From Mycolicibacterium sediminis (GTDB lineage: Bacteria; Actinomycetota; Actinomycetes; Mycobacteriales; Mycobacteriaceae), in contig NZ_AP022588.1 in assembly GCF_010731735.1 (NCBI RefSeq), positions 868,001-932,000 of the forward strand: a stretch of DNA of 64,000 nt, written 5' to 3'. The notes below the pieces were generated by a model that made no database searches, was not told the DNA's origin, and saw only the letters and a list, made by a program, of their open reading frames with translations. Each line of letters starts with the position of its first letter. Positions within the stretch are counted from its first letter, which is position 1. A program made the position numbers and the translations under genes. Positions 25,848 through 36,213 of this stretch are shown here, piece after piece.

Positions 25848-27410
25848 CTAGGAGGGTGCCTCTCGCTCCCCAGCCGGGACGCGATCCTTGCCCGTCGCCG
25901 GGTCGTAATTCTCCCAGAACGTGGCGCCCTTGATGCCGAGGGCTATCGGGTCGAACGTCGGGTCGAGCCCGTCCTTCTTCTGGCGCTCGTAGTCGCGCAG
26001 GCACTTGTAGGCAGGCTGCTGCAGCATGATGATGCCGATGATGTTGAGCCAGGCCATGAGTCCGACGCCGATGTCGCCCAGGGTCCACGCTTCGGTTGCG
26101 GTGGACACCGCACCCTGCACGACGGCGGCGAGGATCACGGCCTGCAGGACGCGGGTCGCGGTGCCGCCGAGCGTGCTGCGGATGCCGGGGATGACCACGG
26201 TGTTGAACTTGCCGAGCAGGAAGCGCAGGTTCGTCTCCGCCATGTAGTAGTAGGCGATGATCGTGGTGAGGCAGAAGAACGCGAGCGAGACCGCGATGAA
26301 CGAGGATCCGGCTCCGTTCCACAGGGTGTCGAATCCTGCCTGCGCGTAGGACGGTCCGACCGCCGCATCGACGGGAAGGATGTTGCCGCCCTCGGAGAGC
26401 ACCGCCCCGGTCTCGCTCTCGCCCTCGAAGACGCGGTAGGCGCCCGTCGAGATGATGAGGAAACCGGTTGCGCTGCAGACGAAGAGGGTGTCGATGTAGA
26501 CGGCGAACGCCTGCACGAGGCCCTGCTTGGCGGGATGGGAGACCTCGGCGGCCGCAGCGGCGTGGGGGCCGGTGCCCTGGCCGGCCTCGTTGGAGTACAC
26601 CCCACGCTTGACGCCCCACAGCACCGCCGACCCGACGATCGCACCGAAGCCGGCATCGAGGCCGAAGGCGCTCTCGAAGATCAGCTTGAGCACGCCGGGG
26701 AGCTCGCCGGCGTTGGCGAAGACGATGATCAGTGCGAGCAGGATGTAGACGATGGCCATGAACGGCACGACCACCGAGGCGAACGCCGCGATCCGCTTGA
26801 CGCCCCCGATGATGACGAACGCCAGCACGATGACGGTCGCGACCCCGATCACCCACGGCGAGACGCCCCACGCGCCACTCATCGCCGACGCCATCGAGTT
26901 GGCTTGCACGCCGGGAAGCAGGATTCCGCAGGCGAGCATGGTGACCGCGGCGAAGACCAGGCCGTAGACCTTGAACGCGCCCGCAGCACGGGTGTGGGCC
27001 ATAGCTCGACTCAGGTAATAGGCGGGGCCACCACGGTATTCGCCGCTGAGGTTGTCACGGGTCTTGTAGACCTGGCCGAGCGTGCACTCGACGTAGGACG
27101 TCGATGCGCCCAGGAAGGCGACCGCCCACATCCAGAACAGTGCGCCGGGACCGCCGAAAGCGATCGCCGTCGCAACGCCCGCGATGTTGCCCGTCCCGAT
27201 GCGACCGGCCAACGACATGGTGAGGGCCTGGAAGGAGGACACCCCCGACGGCGACTTCTCGCCCTTCAGCATCAGCCGCACCATCTCCCTGACCTGGCGC
27301 ACCTGCACGAACCGTGACCGGATCGAGAAGTAGAGGCCGGCGCCGAGGCACAGGTAGACCAGCGCGTTGCTGAATATGTAACCGTTGATCGTCTCGAGTA
27401 GATCTCTCAC
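25848..27410 (-). CDS. AGCS family alanine/glycine:cation symporter
   Basis: A 520-residue carrier with about 11 transmembrane segments. Family marks are the N-terminal LYFSIRSRFVQVRQ, SLAGRIGTGNIAGVATAIAFGG split around residue 80, the NEAGQGTGPHAAAAA signature and VFANAGELPGV. It takes up alanine or glycine with Na+. The GTG at 27410 has GGAGAG five bases upstream; an in-frame start 102 bp earlier would add an unlikely Arg-rich leader. It is divergent from the FNT-cyanase operon (226 bp apart). The 3' end touches the element B hairpin. Confidence 0.9.
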   Translation of the reverse strand: MRDLLETINGYIFSNALVYLCLGAGLYFSIRSRFVQVRQVREMVRLMLKGEKSPSGVSSFQALTMSLAGRIGTGNIAGVATAIAFGGPGALFWMWAVAFLGASTSYVECTLGQVYKTRDNLSGEYRGGPAYYLSRAMAHTRAAGAFKVYGLVFAAVTMLACGILLPGVQANSMASAMSGAWGVSPWVIGVATVIVLAFVIIGGVKRIAAFASVVVPFMAIVYILLALIIVFANAGELPGVLKLIFESAFGLDAGFGAIVGSAVLWGVKRGVYSNEAGQGTGPHAAAAAEVSHPAKQGLVQAFAVYIDTLFVCSATGFLIISTGAYRVFEGESETGAVLSEGGNILPVDAAVGPSYAQAGFDTLWNGAGSSFIAVSLAFFCLTTIIAYYYMAETNLRFLLGKFNTVVIPGIRSTLGGTATRVLQAVILAAVVQGAVSTATEAWTLGDIGVGLMAWLNIIGIIMLQQPAYKCLRDYERQKKDGLDPTFDPIALGIKGATFWENYDPATGKDRVPAGEREAPS

Positions 27411-27636
27411 GCTGGCTCTCCGTTCGATCGTCGGTCGGGTGCGTCGTCGGGGTCGGGAGATGGTTTCACAGGTTCGCGCCGTCCGCGTGACGTCTGCAAG
27501 ACCCGACCTCACAACGCCCGGTCCCCACCGGTGAAGAGTTCGTCACAGGGCCCTCTCAGCCACTTCACACCGACGTCATGGCCGACCTGCACGCTGGCAC
27601 GCACTCACCACCCCCGACGACGAAAGAAGCCTCGCC

Positions 27637-28494
27637 ATGTCCTATGTGGACCCGAGACAGTTCGTGACGAAGATGGTGGACGCCGGAGAGTCGAAGGTGT
27701 TCATGTCGACCAGGGACACCGTGATCCGCGCCTACATGGCCGGTGCCATCCTCGCGCTGGCGGCGGCGTTCGCGGTGACGATCACCGTGCAGACCGGCAA
27801 CGCCCTGCTCGGCGCGGTGCTCTTCCCGGTCGGCTTCTGCCTGCTCTACCTGATGGGGTTCGACCTCCTCACCGGCGTGTTCACGCTCGTACCGCTGGCA
27901 CTGCTCGACAAGCGGCGCGGCGTGACCGTCCGGTCGATGCTGCGCAACTGGGGTCTGGTGTTCGTCGGCAACTTCCTGGGCGCCGTCACGGTGGCGGTGA
28001 TGATCGCCGTCACGCTGACCTACGGATTCACCGTCGACCCGAACGAAGTCGGTCAGCGGCTCGGCGAGATCGGCTCCACCCGGACGGTCGGTTACGCCGA
28101 ACACGGCGCGGCGGGCATGCTGACGCTCTTCATCCGCGGCGTGCTCTGCAACTGGATGGTATCGACGGGCGTCGTCGCCGCGATGATGTCGACGTCGGTG
28201 TCGGGCAAGGTCATCACGATGTGGATGCCCATCATGCTGTTCTTCTACATGGGCTTCGAGCACTCCGTGGTCAACATGTTCCTGTTCCCGTCCGGCCTGA
28301 TGATGGGCGGCGACTTCTCGATAGCCGACTACCTGCTGTGGAACGAGATCCCCACGGTCATCGGCAATCTCGTCGGCGGCCTGGCGTTCGTCGGTCTCAC
28401 GCTGTACGCGACCCATGCCCGTACCGGCGGCGAGTGGCGACGTCCCAGCACCCCCCTGCAGGACTTCGAGATCCCCACCAAGGTGAACGCGTGA
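27637..28494 (+). CDS. Formate/nitrite transporter (FNT) family channel
   Basis: A 285-residue protein with six hydrophobic helices and the FNT hallmarks GNFLGAV, LCNWMVSTGV and FEHSVVNMF. FNT proteins form pentameric channels for small monovalent anions or their weak acids (formate, nitrite, hydrosulfide). Its stop overlaps the GTG of cyanase by 4 nt, so the pair is one operon, and cyanate, bicarbonate or nitrite are reasonable cargoes; cyanate is my inference. GAAAGAAG precedes the ATG. A short Arg-rich cytoplasmic tail follows the last helix. Confidence 0.9.
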   Translation: MSYVDPRQFVTKMVDAGESKVFMSTRDTVIRAYMAGAILALAAAFAVTITVQTGNALLGAVLFPVGFCLLYLMGFDLLTGVFTLVPLALLDKRRGVTVRSMLRNWGLVFVGNFLGAVTVAVMIAVTLTYGFTVDPNEVGQRLGEIGSTRTVGYAEHGAAGMLTLFIRGVLCNWMVSTGVVAAMMSTSVSGKVITMWMPIMLFFYMGFEHSVVNMFLFPSGLMMGGDFSIADYLLWNEIPTVIGNLVGGLAFVGLTLYATHARTGGEWRRPSTPLQDFEIPTKVNA

Positions 28495-28946
28495 CACGCG
28501 AACGGATCACCGCCGAGATCGTCAACGCCAGGCTGGCGAAGGGACTGAGCTGGCGCCAACTCGCCGACGCGGTCGACCGGCCGCTGACGTGGACCATCGC
28601 CGCACTGCTGGGCCAGCATCCGATCCCGGCCGAGCAGGGTGCCGTGCTGGCCGAGCTGCTGGGACTCGACGAATCGGTCGTGCCGGTGCTCGCCGCGGTC
28701 CCCGTTCGCGGCGGGCTGCCCACCGCGGTGCCGACGGATCCCACCGTGTACCGGTTCTACGAGGTGCTGCAGGTCTACGGCGGCGCCATCAAGGAGGCGA
28801 TCCACGAGGAGTTCGGCGACGGCATCATGAGCGCCATCAACTTCAGCCTCGACGTCGCGCGCAAGCCACATCCCGACGGTGACCGCGTCGTCGTGACGCT
28901 GGACGGCAAGTTCCTCCCCTACGCCTGGACGTCAGCCGACGACTGA
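28491..28946 (+). CDS. cynS: Cyanate hydratase (cyanase)
   Basis: A 151-residue cyanase. The N-terminal HTH-like helical domain (LSWRQLADAVDRPLTW) and the C-terminal catalytic domain are both present. The catalytic trio R88, E91 (YRFYE) and S114 (GIMSAINF) keeps the 3- and 23-residue spacing of the E. coli enzyme (R96, E99, S122). It converts cyanate and bicarbonate to ammonia and two CO2, as a homodecamer in the family. The GTG start overlaps the FNT stop as GTGA. The downstream PucR gene is 41 bp away. Roles are cyanate detoxification and nitrogen supply. Confidence 0.93.
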   Translation: MTRERITAEIVNARLAKGLSWRQLADAVDRPLTWTIAALLGQHPIPAEQGAVLAELLGLDESVVPVLAAVPVRGGLPTAVPTDPTVYRFYEVLQVYGGAIKEAIHEEFGDGIMSAINFSLDVARKPHPDGDRVVVTLDGKFLPYAWTSADD

Positions 28947-28951
28947 CCCCC

Positions 28952-28957
28952 TAGGCT
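28952..28957 (+). promoter_or_regulatory. -10 box TAGGCT before PucR gene
   Basis: TAGGCT lies 30 bp before the GTG at 28988, in the same 12-mer (CCTAGGCTGGGC) as at 13602. It could drive the PucR gene separately from the cyanase operon. No convincing -35 is visible. Confidence 0.35.
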
Positions 28958-28987
28958 GGGCGGCGACGGCCGGCGTGGGGAGTCTCA

Positions 28988-30526
28988 GTGGTCACACTCG
29001 ACCGACTCGTCAACGTCCTCGGGGGCTACGGCGTCCGGCTGAAGACGGGTGCCGCGCCGCGCACGACCGAACTACGTTCCGTCGTCCTGCACGAGGAGCG
29101 CGACGTGGTGGGCGACGTCCTGCTGGCCGTCGACGCCGACTCCATCGACACCGCCCTCGCCTGGGCGCGGGCCGCGCGGGCCGTGGCGGTGCTGGTCCGC
29201 GACGACGACACCGGCACGACCACGGTCCCGAACGGCCCCGCCGTGCTCGTCGTCGACCGCGAGGTGTCGTGGAGCGAGCTGGCCGCCGTCGTGTTCGGCC
29301 TGGTCCTGGAGGGTCGCGAAACCGAATCGGGCCGCGGACCGACCGACCTGTTCGCCCTCGCCGACAGCCTCGCCGACGCCATCGGCGGCGCGGTGACCAT
29401 CGAGGACCGCCACTGGCGGGTGCTCGCGTATTCGAGACGGCAGCAGCACGCAGACGGTGCCCGCGCCGAGACGATCCTCGGCCGGGAGACCCCGGACCGG
29501 CTGCGGACGCTGTTCGCCGCCCGCGGCGTCACCACCCACCTCGCGTCGTCCGAGGGCCCGCTCTTCGTGCCGCCGGCGCCGGACGAGGGCCTGGCCGGAC
29601 GGATGGTGGTGGCCGCCCGCACCGGTCGCGAACTCCTCGGCTCGGTCTGGGTCGCGTGTGCGGCCGAACTGACCGGCGAGCCGTTGGCCGCGCTCACCGA
29701 CGGTGCCCGGCTGGTCGCCCTGCACCTGCTGCGGTCCCGCGCCAGCGCCGACCTGGAACGCCAGGTCGAATCCGACCTGGTGATCGGGCTGCTCGACGGC
29801 ACGGTCGAGGCGGGGACGGTGATGAGCAGGCTCGCACTGCCGCCGTCCGGGCTGCGCGTCATCGCCCTGCGGGCGCGCCTCGACGACGAGCTGCACGCCG
29901 CCCTGCTGCTGGCCTTCGAGCAGGCGACCACCGGCTTCGGCTGGTCGCGGCCCGGGCGAACGACGTTGGCAGACAACACCATCTACACGGTGCTGCCGAG
30001 CGACGACGTGGTCGCCGCCCGCCGCTGGGTCGACGACCTGCGGGCCGCGCTCCCCGAACGCACGGGCGTCGTGGCCGGCATCAGTAGCGTCGCCACCATC
30101 CTCGAGCTGCGCACGGCCCGTGACGAGGCCGACGAGTGCCTGGCGCTGCACGAGCTGCGGAACGCAGGCGGCGCGGCCCCGGCCTACGACGAGTCGTGGG
30201 ACGACGTCGTGCTGCGCCGCCTGCGCATCGCGACGCGGGTCGGCCGAGCCCCGCAGCGCGGTCCCATCGCCGAACTCCGCAGGCACGACGACGCGAAGGG
30301 CACCCGATACGTCGACACCCTGCGCGCGTGGCTGGCCGCCCAGGGTGACCTCCCCGAGGCCGCCGAACGCCTCGGGGTGCACGAGAACACCGTGCGGTAC
30401 CGGCTGCGGAAGATGGCTGAGCTGACCGTCCTCGATCTCACCGACGGCCGCAAGCGCCTGGCGATGACCATCGAACTGGCCGCCACCGACGACGACATGA
30501 CGGTGTTGTTCGGAGACGACAGATAG
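28988..30526 (+). CDS. PucR/CdaR family transcriptional regulator
   Basis: A 512-residue regulator. The N-terminal ~110 residues resemble the PucR-type sensory domain (RLVNVLGGYGVRLKTG), a GAF-like middle follows (DSLADAIGGAVTIEDRHWRVLAYS) and the C-terminal PucR helix-turn-helix is at about residues 450-482 (DLPEAAERLGVHENTVRYRL). Such proteins usually activate purine, amino acid or GABA catabolism. It sits between cyanase and a DadA-like oxidase, which starts 87 bp downstream on the same strand and is the likeliest target. The GTG start has GGGGAG upstream. Confidence 0.87.
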   Translation: MVTLDRLVNVLGGYGVRLKTGAAPRTTELRSVVLHEERDVVGDVLLAVDADSIDTALAWARAARAVAVLVRDDDTGTTTVPNGPAVLVVDREVSWSELAAVVFGLVLEGRETESGRGPTDLFALADSLADAIGGAVTIEDRHWRVLAYSRRQQHADGARAETILGRETPDRLRTLFAARGVTTHLASSEGPLFVPPAPDEGLAGRMVVAARTGRELLGSVWVACAAELTGEPLAALTDGARLVALHLLRSRASADLERQVESDLVIGLLDGTVEAGTVMSRLALPPSGLRVIALRARLDDELHAALLLAFEQATTGFGWSRPGRTTLADNTIYTVLPSDDVVAARRWVDDLRAALPERTGVVAGISSVATILELRTARDEADECLALHELRNAGGAAPAYDESWDDVVLRRLRIATRVGRAPQRGPIAELRRHDDAKGTRYVDTLRAWLAAQGDLPEAAERLGVHENTVRYRLRKMAELTVLDLTDGRKRLAMTIELAATDDDMTVLFGDDR

Positions 30527-30613
30527 GACCGGTCGGATTGTCGGATCTCAGCAATCGCCGACGGCGGTTCTCCGCCACCATCGAAGGAGACGAGAACTCC
30601 AGGAGGTGGCGTG

Positions 30614-31867
30614 ATGATGGCCGACGAACGCTTCGACGGTGGGCCGCGATCGGCGATCGTGGTGGGCGCCGGCATCGTCGGCCTGTCCACCGCGTGGTTC
30701 CTACAGGAACGCGGCGTGGCGGTGACCGTCGTCGACCGGCGCGGCATCGCGGCCGGTGCGTCGTGGGGCAACGCGGGGTGGGTGTCGCCCGCCCTGACCA
30801 TTCCGCTCAACCACCCGTCGGCGCTGGCGCACGGACTGCGGTCACTGACGGATCCCGCTGCGCCGCTGCATGTTCCGGCGCGCTTCGACGTCGGCCTGTG
30901 GGCGTTCCTGGCCCGCTTCGCCGCAAACTGCCGCCGCTCCGCGTGGGACCGCGCGGCGAGTGCGAACGTCCCGTTCAACGCCGAGTGCCTCGAGGCGTTC
31001 GACGTCCTGACCGGCAACGGCGTCGACGCGCCGACCACCGACGGCCCGATCACCGCACTGTTCGCCACGGAACGGGACGCCGCCCATCTGATCGACGAAC
31101 TGGAGGGGCTCCGTCGCGTCGGCCAACCGCTTCGCTACCGGACCCTCGAGGGACCGAGCCTCCGCGACGCGGCGCCGCTCGCGTCGGACGACGTCGCGCT
31201 GGGCGTCAGCGTCGAGGACCAGCGCTTCGTCGACCCGGGCCGTTTCACGCACGCGTTGGCCCAGGCGGTGGCCGACCGCGGCGGATCGATCCGCACCGCG
31301 ACGGTCCTCGACGTCCGGCCGAGCGGCCACGGGGTGCGGGTCGACGTCGACGGCGCCGACCCGCTGACCGCCGATGCCGCCGTGATCGCGACCGGCGCCT
31401 GGCTGTCACGGCTGGCGTCGCGGTGGGTCCGCACGCCGGTACGGGCGGGGCGCGGCTACTCGTTCACCGTCCCCGTGAACCGTCCGGTGCCCGGTCCCCT
31501 CTACCTCCCCGAGGCGCGAGTCGCTTGCACGCCGTACCGGGGCGGGCTTCGCGTCGCGGGCACCATGGAGTTCCGCGGACCCGACGAGCCAGGCGAACCC
31601 GCCCGCCTCGACGCGATCGTCGCCGCCGCGACGCCGCTGCTCGGCGGGGTGCGGTGGACCGAACGCACCGACGAGTGGGTGGGTCCTCGACCCGTCACCA
31701 CCGACGGCCGGCCCCTGATCGGCGAGGTCGCCGCCGGCGTCTTCGTGGCGGGCGGCCACGGCATGTGGGGACTGGCGCACGGTCCGATCACCGGGCGACT
31801 GCTCACAGAACAGATCACGACCGGCAAGCAACCCGCGGCGCTGTGGACAGTCGATCCACTCCGCTGA
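30614..31867 (+). CDS. DadA-like FAD-dependent amino acid dehydrogenase/oxidase
   Basis: A 417-residue DAO-family flavoprotein. The FAD motif IVVGAGIVGLSTAWFL starts near residue 15, WGNAGWVSPAL follows as in DadA-type enzymes, and the C-terminal GHGMWGLAHGPITGRL closes the FAD site. It oxidises a D-amino acid or N-substituted glycine, passing electrons to O2 or the respiratory chain. AGGAGG lies seven bases before the ATG at 30614; adjacent GTG 30611 and ATG 30617 are alternatives. A perfect 14-bp hairpin follows the stop. The upstream PucR regulator probably controls it. Confidence 0.87.
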   Translation: MMADERFDGGPRSAIVVGAGIVGLSTAWFLQERGVAVTVVDRRGIAAGASWGNAGWVSPALTIPLNHPSALAHGLRSLTDPAAPLHVPARFDVGLWAFLARFAANCRRSAWDRAASANVPFNAECLEAFDVLTGNGVDAPTTDGPITALFATERDAAHLIDELEGLRRVGQPLRYRTLEGPSLRDAAPLASDDVALGVSVEDQRFVDPGRFTHALAQAVADRGGSIRTATVLDVRPSGHGVRVDVDGADPLTADAAVIATGAWLSRLASRWVRTPVRAGRGYSFTVPVNRPVPGPLYLPEARVACTPYRGGLRVAGTMEFRGPDEPGEPARLDAIVAAATPLLGGVRWTERTDEWVGPRPVTTDGRPLIGEVAAGVFVAGGHGMWGLAHGPITGRLLTEQITTGKQPAALWTVDPLR

Positions 31868-31884
31868 CCCGAGACCCGCATCGA

Positions 31885-31923
31885 GTCGTCAGGGGCGGAG
31901 GCACCCCGCCCGCCCCTGACGAC
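31885..31923 (+). terminator. Hairpin terminator
   Basis: GTCGTCAGGGGCGG at 31885-31898 and its perfect complement at 31910-31923 form a 14-bp stem with an 11-nt loop behind the DadA-like gene. There is no T-run, as is common in mycobacteria. Confidence 0.7.
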
Positions 31924-31950
31924 GACCCCCGTGCACCCGAAAGGACGACC

Positions 31951-32412
31951 ATGACCGTCTCCCCACCGATCTGGATGACACCCGCCGCCTACCGCCGCCT
32001 CGAGGAGGAGCTGGCGACACTGCAGGCGCTGGTCGCCCAAGACGGGCCCGACGACGTCCAGGAGAACGCCGTGGCCGTCCGGGCGGCCCGTCGGGCCCGC
32101 ATCCAGCAGATCCTCGAATGGCTGCTGTACGCGGTCGTCGACGAGAGCCCACCGGACGACGGCGTCGCCGAACCGGGCATGGTGCTCACCGTCCGATTCG
32201 ACCGGACCGGGGACACCGAGACGTTCCTCATGGGCGTCCGCGGCGCCGAGTACGGCGACGTCGAGGTCTACTCGGTGCGGTCACCGCTGGGTCTGGCGCT
32301 GCTGGGCGCCAGGGTGGGCGACCGACGGGAGTACACCGTGCCCAGTGGCGAATCCATGCCCGTGACGCTCATCGGGGCGGTCCCCTACGGAATGCATCGC
32401 CAGGACGCGTGA
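31951..32412 (+). CDS. GreA/GreB-like domain protein
   Basis: A 153-residue protein. The N-terminal helix (MTPAAYRRLEEELATLQALV) resembles the start of the GreA coiled coil, and the C-terminal half (MVLTVRFDRTGDTETFLMG, then SPLGLALLGARVGD) matches the FKBP-like GreA_C fold. The coiled coil is shortened and the acidic tip pair expected for transcript cleavage is not evident; the loop reads QDGPDDVQENAVAVRAA. It may bind RNA polymerase without acting as a true GreA (inference). AAAGGA precedes the ATG. It follows a terminator, so it forms its own unit, perhaps with the SMP-30 gene downstream. Confidence 0.75.
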   Translation: MTVSPPIWMTPAAYRRLEEELATLQALVAQDGPDDVQENAVAVRAARRARIQQILEWLLYAVVDESPPDDGVAEPGMVLTVRFDRTGDTETFLMGVRGAEYGDVEVYSVRSPLGLALLGARVGDRREYTVPSGESMPVTLIGAVPYGMHRQDA

Positions 32413-32455
32413 CGCCGCCCGTTTGCGACCGGTCGACGGCGGGGACTCGGGTGGC

Positions 32456-33301
32456 GTGAACGCCGACCAGGTCACTGACCCCATCGCCGAGCACGCCGAA
32501 GGCCCCGTGTGGTCGACCAGCTGGGGCGGTCTGCGCTGGGTCGACATGACCGCGGGCGACGTCCTCGCGCTGGCTCCCAGCGGCGACGTCGACCGCACCC
32601 ACGTCGACCGCATCGCCGCCGCGGTACGGCCCCGGCTGTCCGGCGGCGTGGTCATCGCCGTCGAACGTGGCTTCCTCCTCGAGGACTCCAACGGCACCAC
32701 GTTGCTGCTGCCGCCCGTGTGGTCGGACCCGACCATCCGGATGAACGAGGGCGGTTGTGCCCCAGACGGATCCTTCTACTGCGGCTCGATGGCCTACGAC
32801 CAGCGCCCGGGAGCGGCATCGCTCTACCGCCTCGATCCCGACCACGAGGTGTCCGTCGTCCTCACCGACGTCACCGTGTCCAACGGCATCGAGTGGTCCC
32901 CGGACGGCGCGCTCGCCTACTACAACGACACCGCGACCCACCGCATCGACGTCTTCTCCTGGGACCCGGACCGCGGGCTGCACGACCGGCGTCCCTTCGT
33001 CACCATTCCCGACGAGGGATCGCCCGACGGCCTCACCGTCGACGCCGAGGGCGGGGTGTGGACGGCGCTGTTCGGCGGCGGTGCGGTCCACCGCTACACC
33101 GATCGGGGCGTCCTCGACGCCGTGATCGACGTCCCCGCCGGCCAGGTCACGGCATGCACGTTCGGTGGCGACGACCTGGCCACCCTGTTCATCACGACGT
33201 CGCGCGAGGGTCTGGACGCGGGCGAGGACCCGCTCGCCGGTTCGCTGTTCAGCGCCCGTCCCGGCGTCAGCGGCCTGCCGACCAAGGCCTTCGCCGGCTG
33301 A
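32456..33301 (+). CDS. SMP-30/gluconolactonase-like beta-propeller protein
   Basis: A 281-residue protein of the SMP-30 family. The metal-site residues are recognisable as the early Glu in AEHAEGPVW, the Asn in TVSNGIEWSPDG and the Asp in GSPDGLTVDAEGGVW. The family hydrolyses sugar lactones such as gluconolactone with a divalent metal. The GTG at 32456 places the first metal ligand at residue 14, as usual; an in-frame start at 32423 would add eleven residues. It starts 43 bp after the GreA-like gene and is convergent with the MOSC gene, 9 bp apart. Confidence 0.85.
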   Translation: MNADQVTDPIAEHAEGPVWSTSWGGLRWVDMTAGDVLALAPSGDVDRTHVDRIAAAVRPRLSGGVVIAVERGFLLEDSNGTTLLLPPVWSDPTIRMNEGGCAPDGSFYCGSMAYDQRPGAASLYRLDPDHEVSVVLTDVTVSNGIEWSPDGALAYYNDTATHRIDVFSWDPDRGLHDRRPFVTIPDEGSPDGLTVDAEGGVWTALFGGGAVHRYTDRGVLDAVIDVPAGQVTACTFGGDDLATLFITTSREGLDAGEDPLAGSLFSARPGVSGLPTKAFAG

Positions 33302-33310
33302 GCCTGCGAC

Positions 33311-34114
33311 TCAGTCGAGCGTGACCTCGTCGCCCACGTGCACGTCGCCCTCCATGAGCACCTCGAAGTAGGCTCCGGCACAGGGCAATTCGCCCAGCCC
33401 GAAGGACTCGACGCGGTTCTCGACCGCCGGGGTGCGCAGCGCGTGGGTCGCCCGGCCGAGGTCGCCGTGCTCGAGGGTGGGGATCACGCACCGCGGCGTC
33501 GGCCCCATCGCCCTCAGCCGGACGGACCCCACCGACAGCGTGCGGCCCGTCCACCCGTTCTCGTCGTACGCCGGGTAGTCCTGCGGGGTCTCGATCACGA
33601 TGTTGGGCCGGTAGCGCGCGGCCTCGGTGCCGATGCGCCGGAGCGTCGCGGTGGTGATGACGTGCAGCGGTGCGAGATCGACGAAGGAGTCCCCGGGCGT
33701 CCCCTCCGCCAATTCGAGCAGCGGCGCATCGACCTCCGCATCCAGGCCGTCGCGCAGGACCTGCTCGGGGTCGGCGCGCTCCAGGGTGGCGCCCGGTGAC
33801 CGGTGCTCGGACAGCCGCACCGGCCGCGACAGCAAGCCGGACAGCACGTCGTCGAAGTCGTCGTCGTCGGTCGCCATCCGGGTGCCGTCGGGCAGCCGAA
33901 CGTGAACGCGCCCAGCGTCATCCGTTCCCGCGGTGCATTTCAGCAGATTCCGCCACAGCCGGGCCTGCTTGGCACTGGCCACCCGGCCGGTCTCCTGGTC
34001 GATGAACGCCAGCCGACGGTCGCCGTCGGCCCCCGCGAAGGCGACGGTCAACGTGGTGACGTCTTCACCGAGCATCGACTTGACGGGGTAGCGGTGCAGG
34101 CTGCCGACGTGCAT
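33311..34114 (-). CDS. MOSC domain protein (MOSC N-terminal beta-barrel plus MOSC)
   Basis: A 267-residue protein. The N-terminal half (VGSLHRYPVKSMLGE) is the MOSC_N barrel and the C-terminal half carries the MOSC core with the conserved cysteine in PTPRCVIPT. MOSC proteins handle the sulfur or molybdenum cofactor and include molybdenum-dependent N-hydroxylate reductases (YcbX/mARC type), which this architecture fits. The ATG at 34114 is the conservative start; a GTG at 34141 would add nine residues, and neither has a clear ribosome binding site. Downstream it converges with the SMP-30 gene. Confidence 0.83.
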   Translation of the reverse strand: MHVGSLHRYPVKSMLGEDVTTLTVAFAGADGDRRLAFIDQETGRVASAKQARLWRNLLKCTAGTDDAGRVHVRLPDGTRMATDDDDFDDVLSGLLSRPVRLSEHRSPGATLERADPEQVLRDGLDAEVDAPLLELAEGTPGDSFVDLAPLHVITTATLRRIGTEAARYRPNIVIETPQDYPAYDENGWTGRTLSVGSVRLRAMGPTPRCVIPTLEHGDLGRATHALRTPAVENRVESFGLGELPCAGAYFEVLMEGDVHVGDEVTLD

Positions 34115-34167
34115 CGGCGAGGTGGCGTGTGCGGCGGTCACGAGTCCACGGTAGCCCGTCGACCACG

Positions 34168-36112
<1,945 letters not shown>

Positions 36113-36119
36113 GTCCTCG

Positions 36120-36207
36120 ACGGTAGGCCCGGAACCTGGGCACTGGGAGTGTCTGTCGAACGGGGTACCGGCAGTACCTCCCACCAGCCGTCGGGCATGC
36201 CTACCGT
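36120..36207. promoter_or_regulatory. Back-to-back leaderless promoters with central palindrome
   Basis: ACGGTAGGC (36120-36128) and GCCTACCGT (36199-36207) are exact inverted copies. Each contains a TACCGT -10 box, ending 7 nt before the minus-strand ATG at 36112 and 6 nt before the plus-strand GTG at 36214. Between them GGTAC-CGGCA-GTACC (36164-36178) is a likely operator for the XRE regulator. Confidence 0.5.
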
Positions 36208-36213
36208 GGTGTC

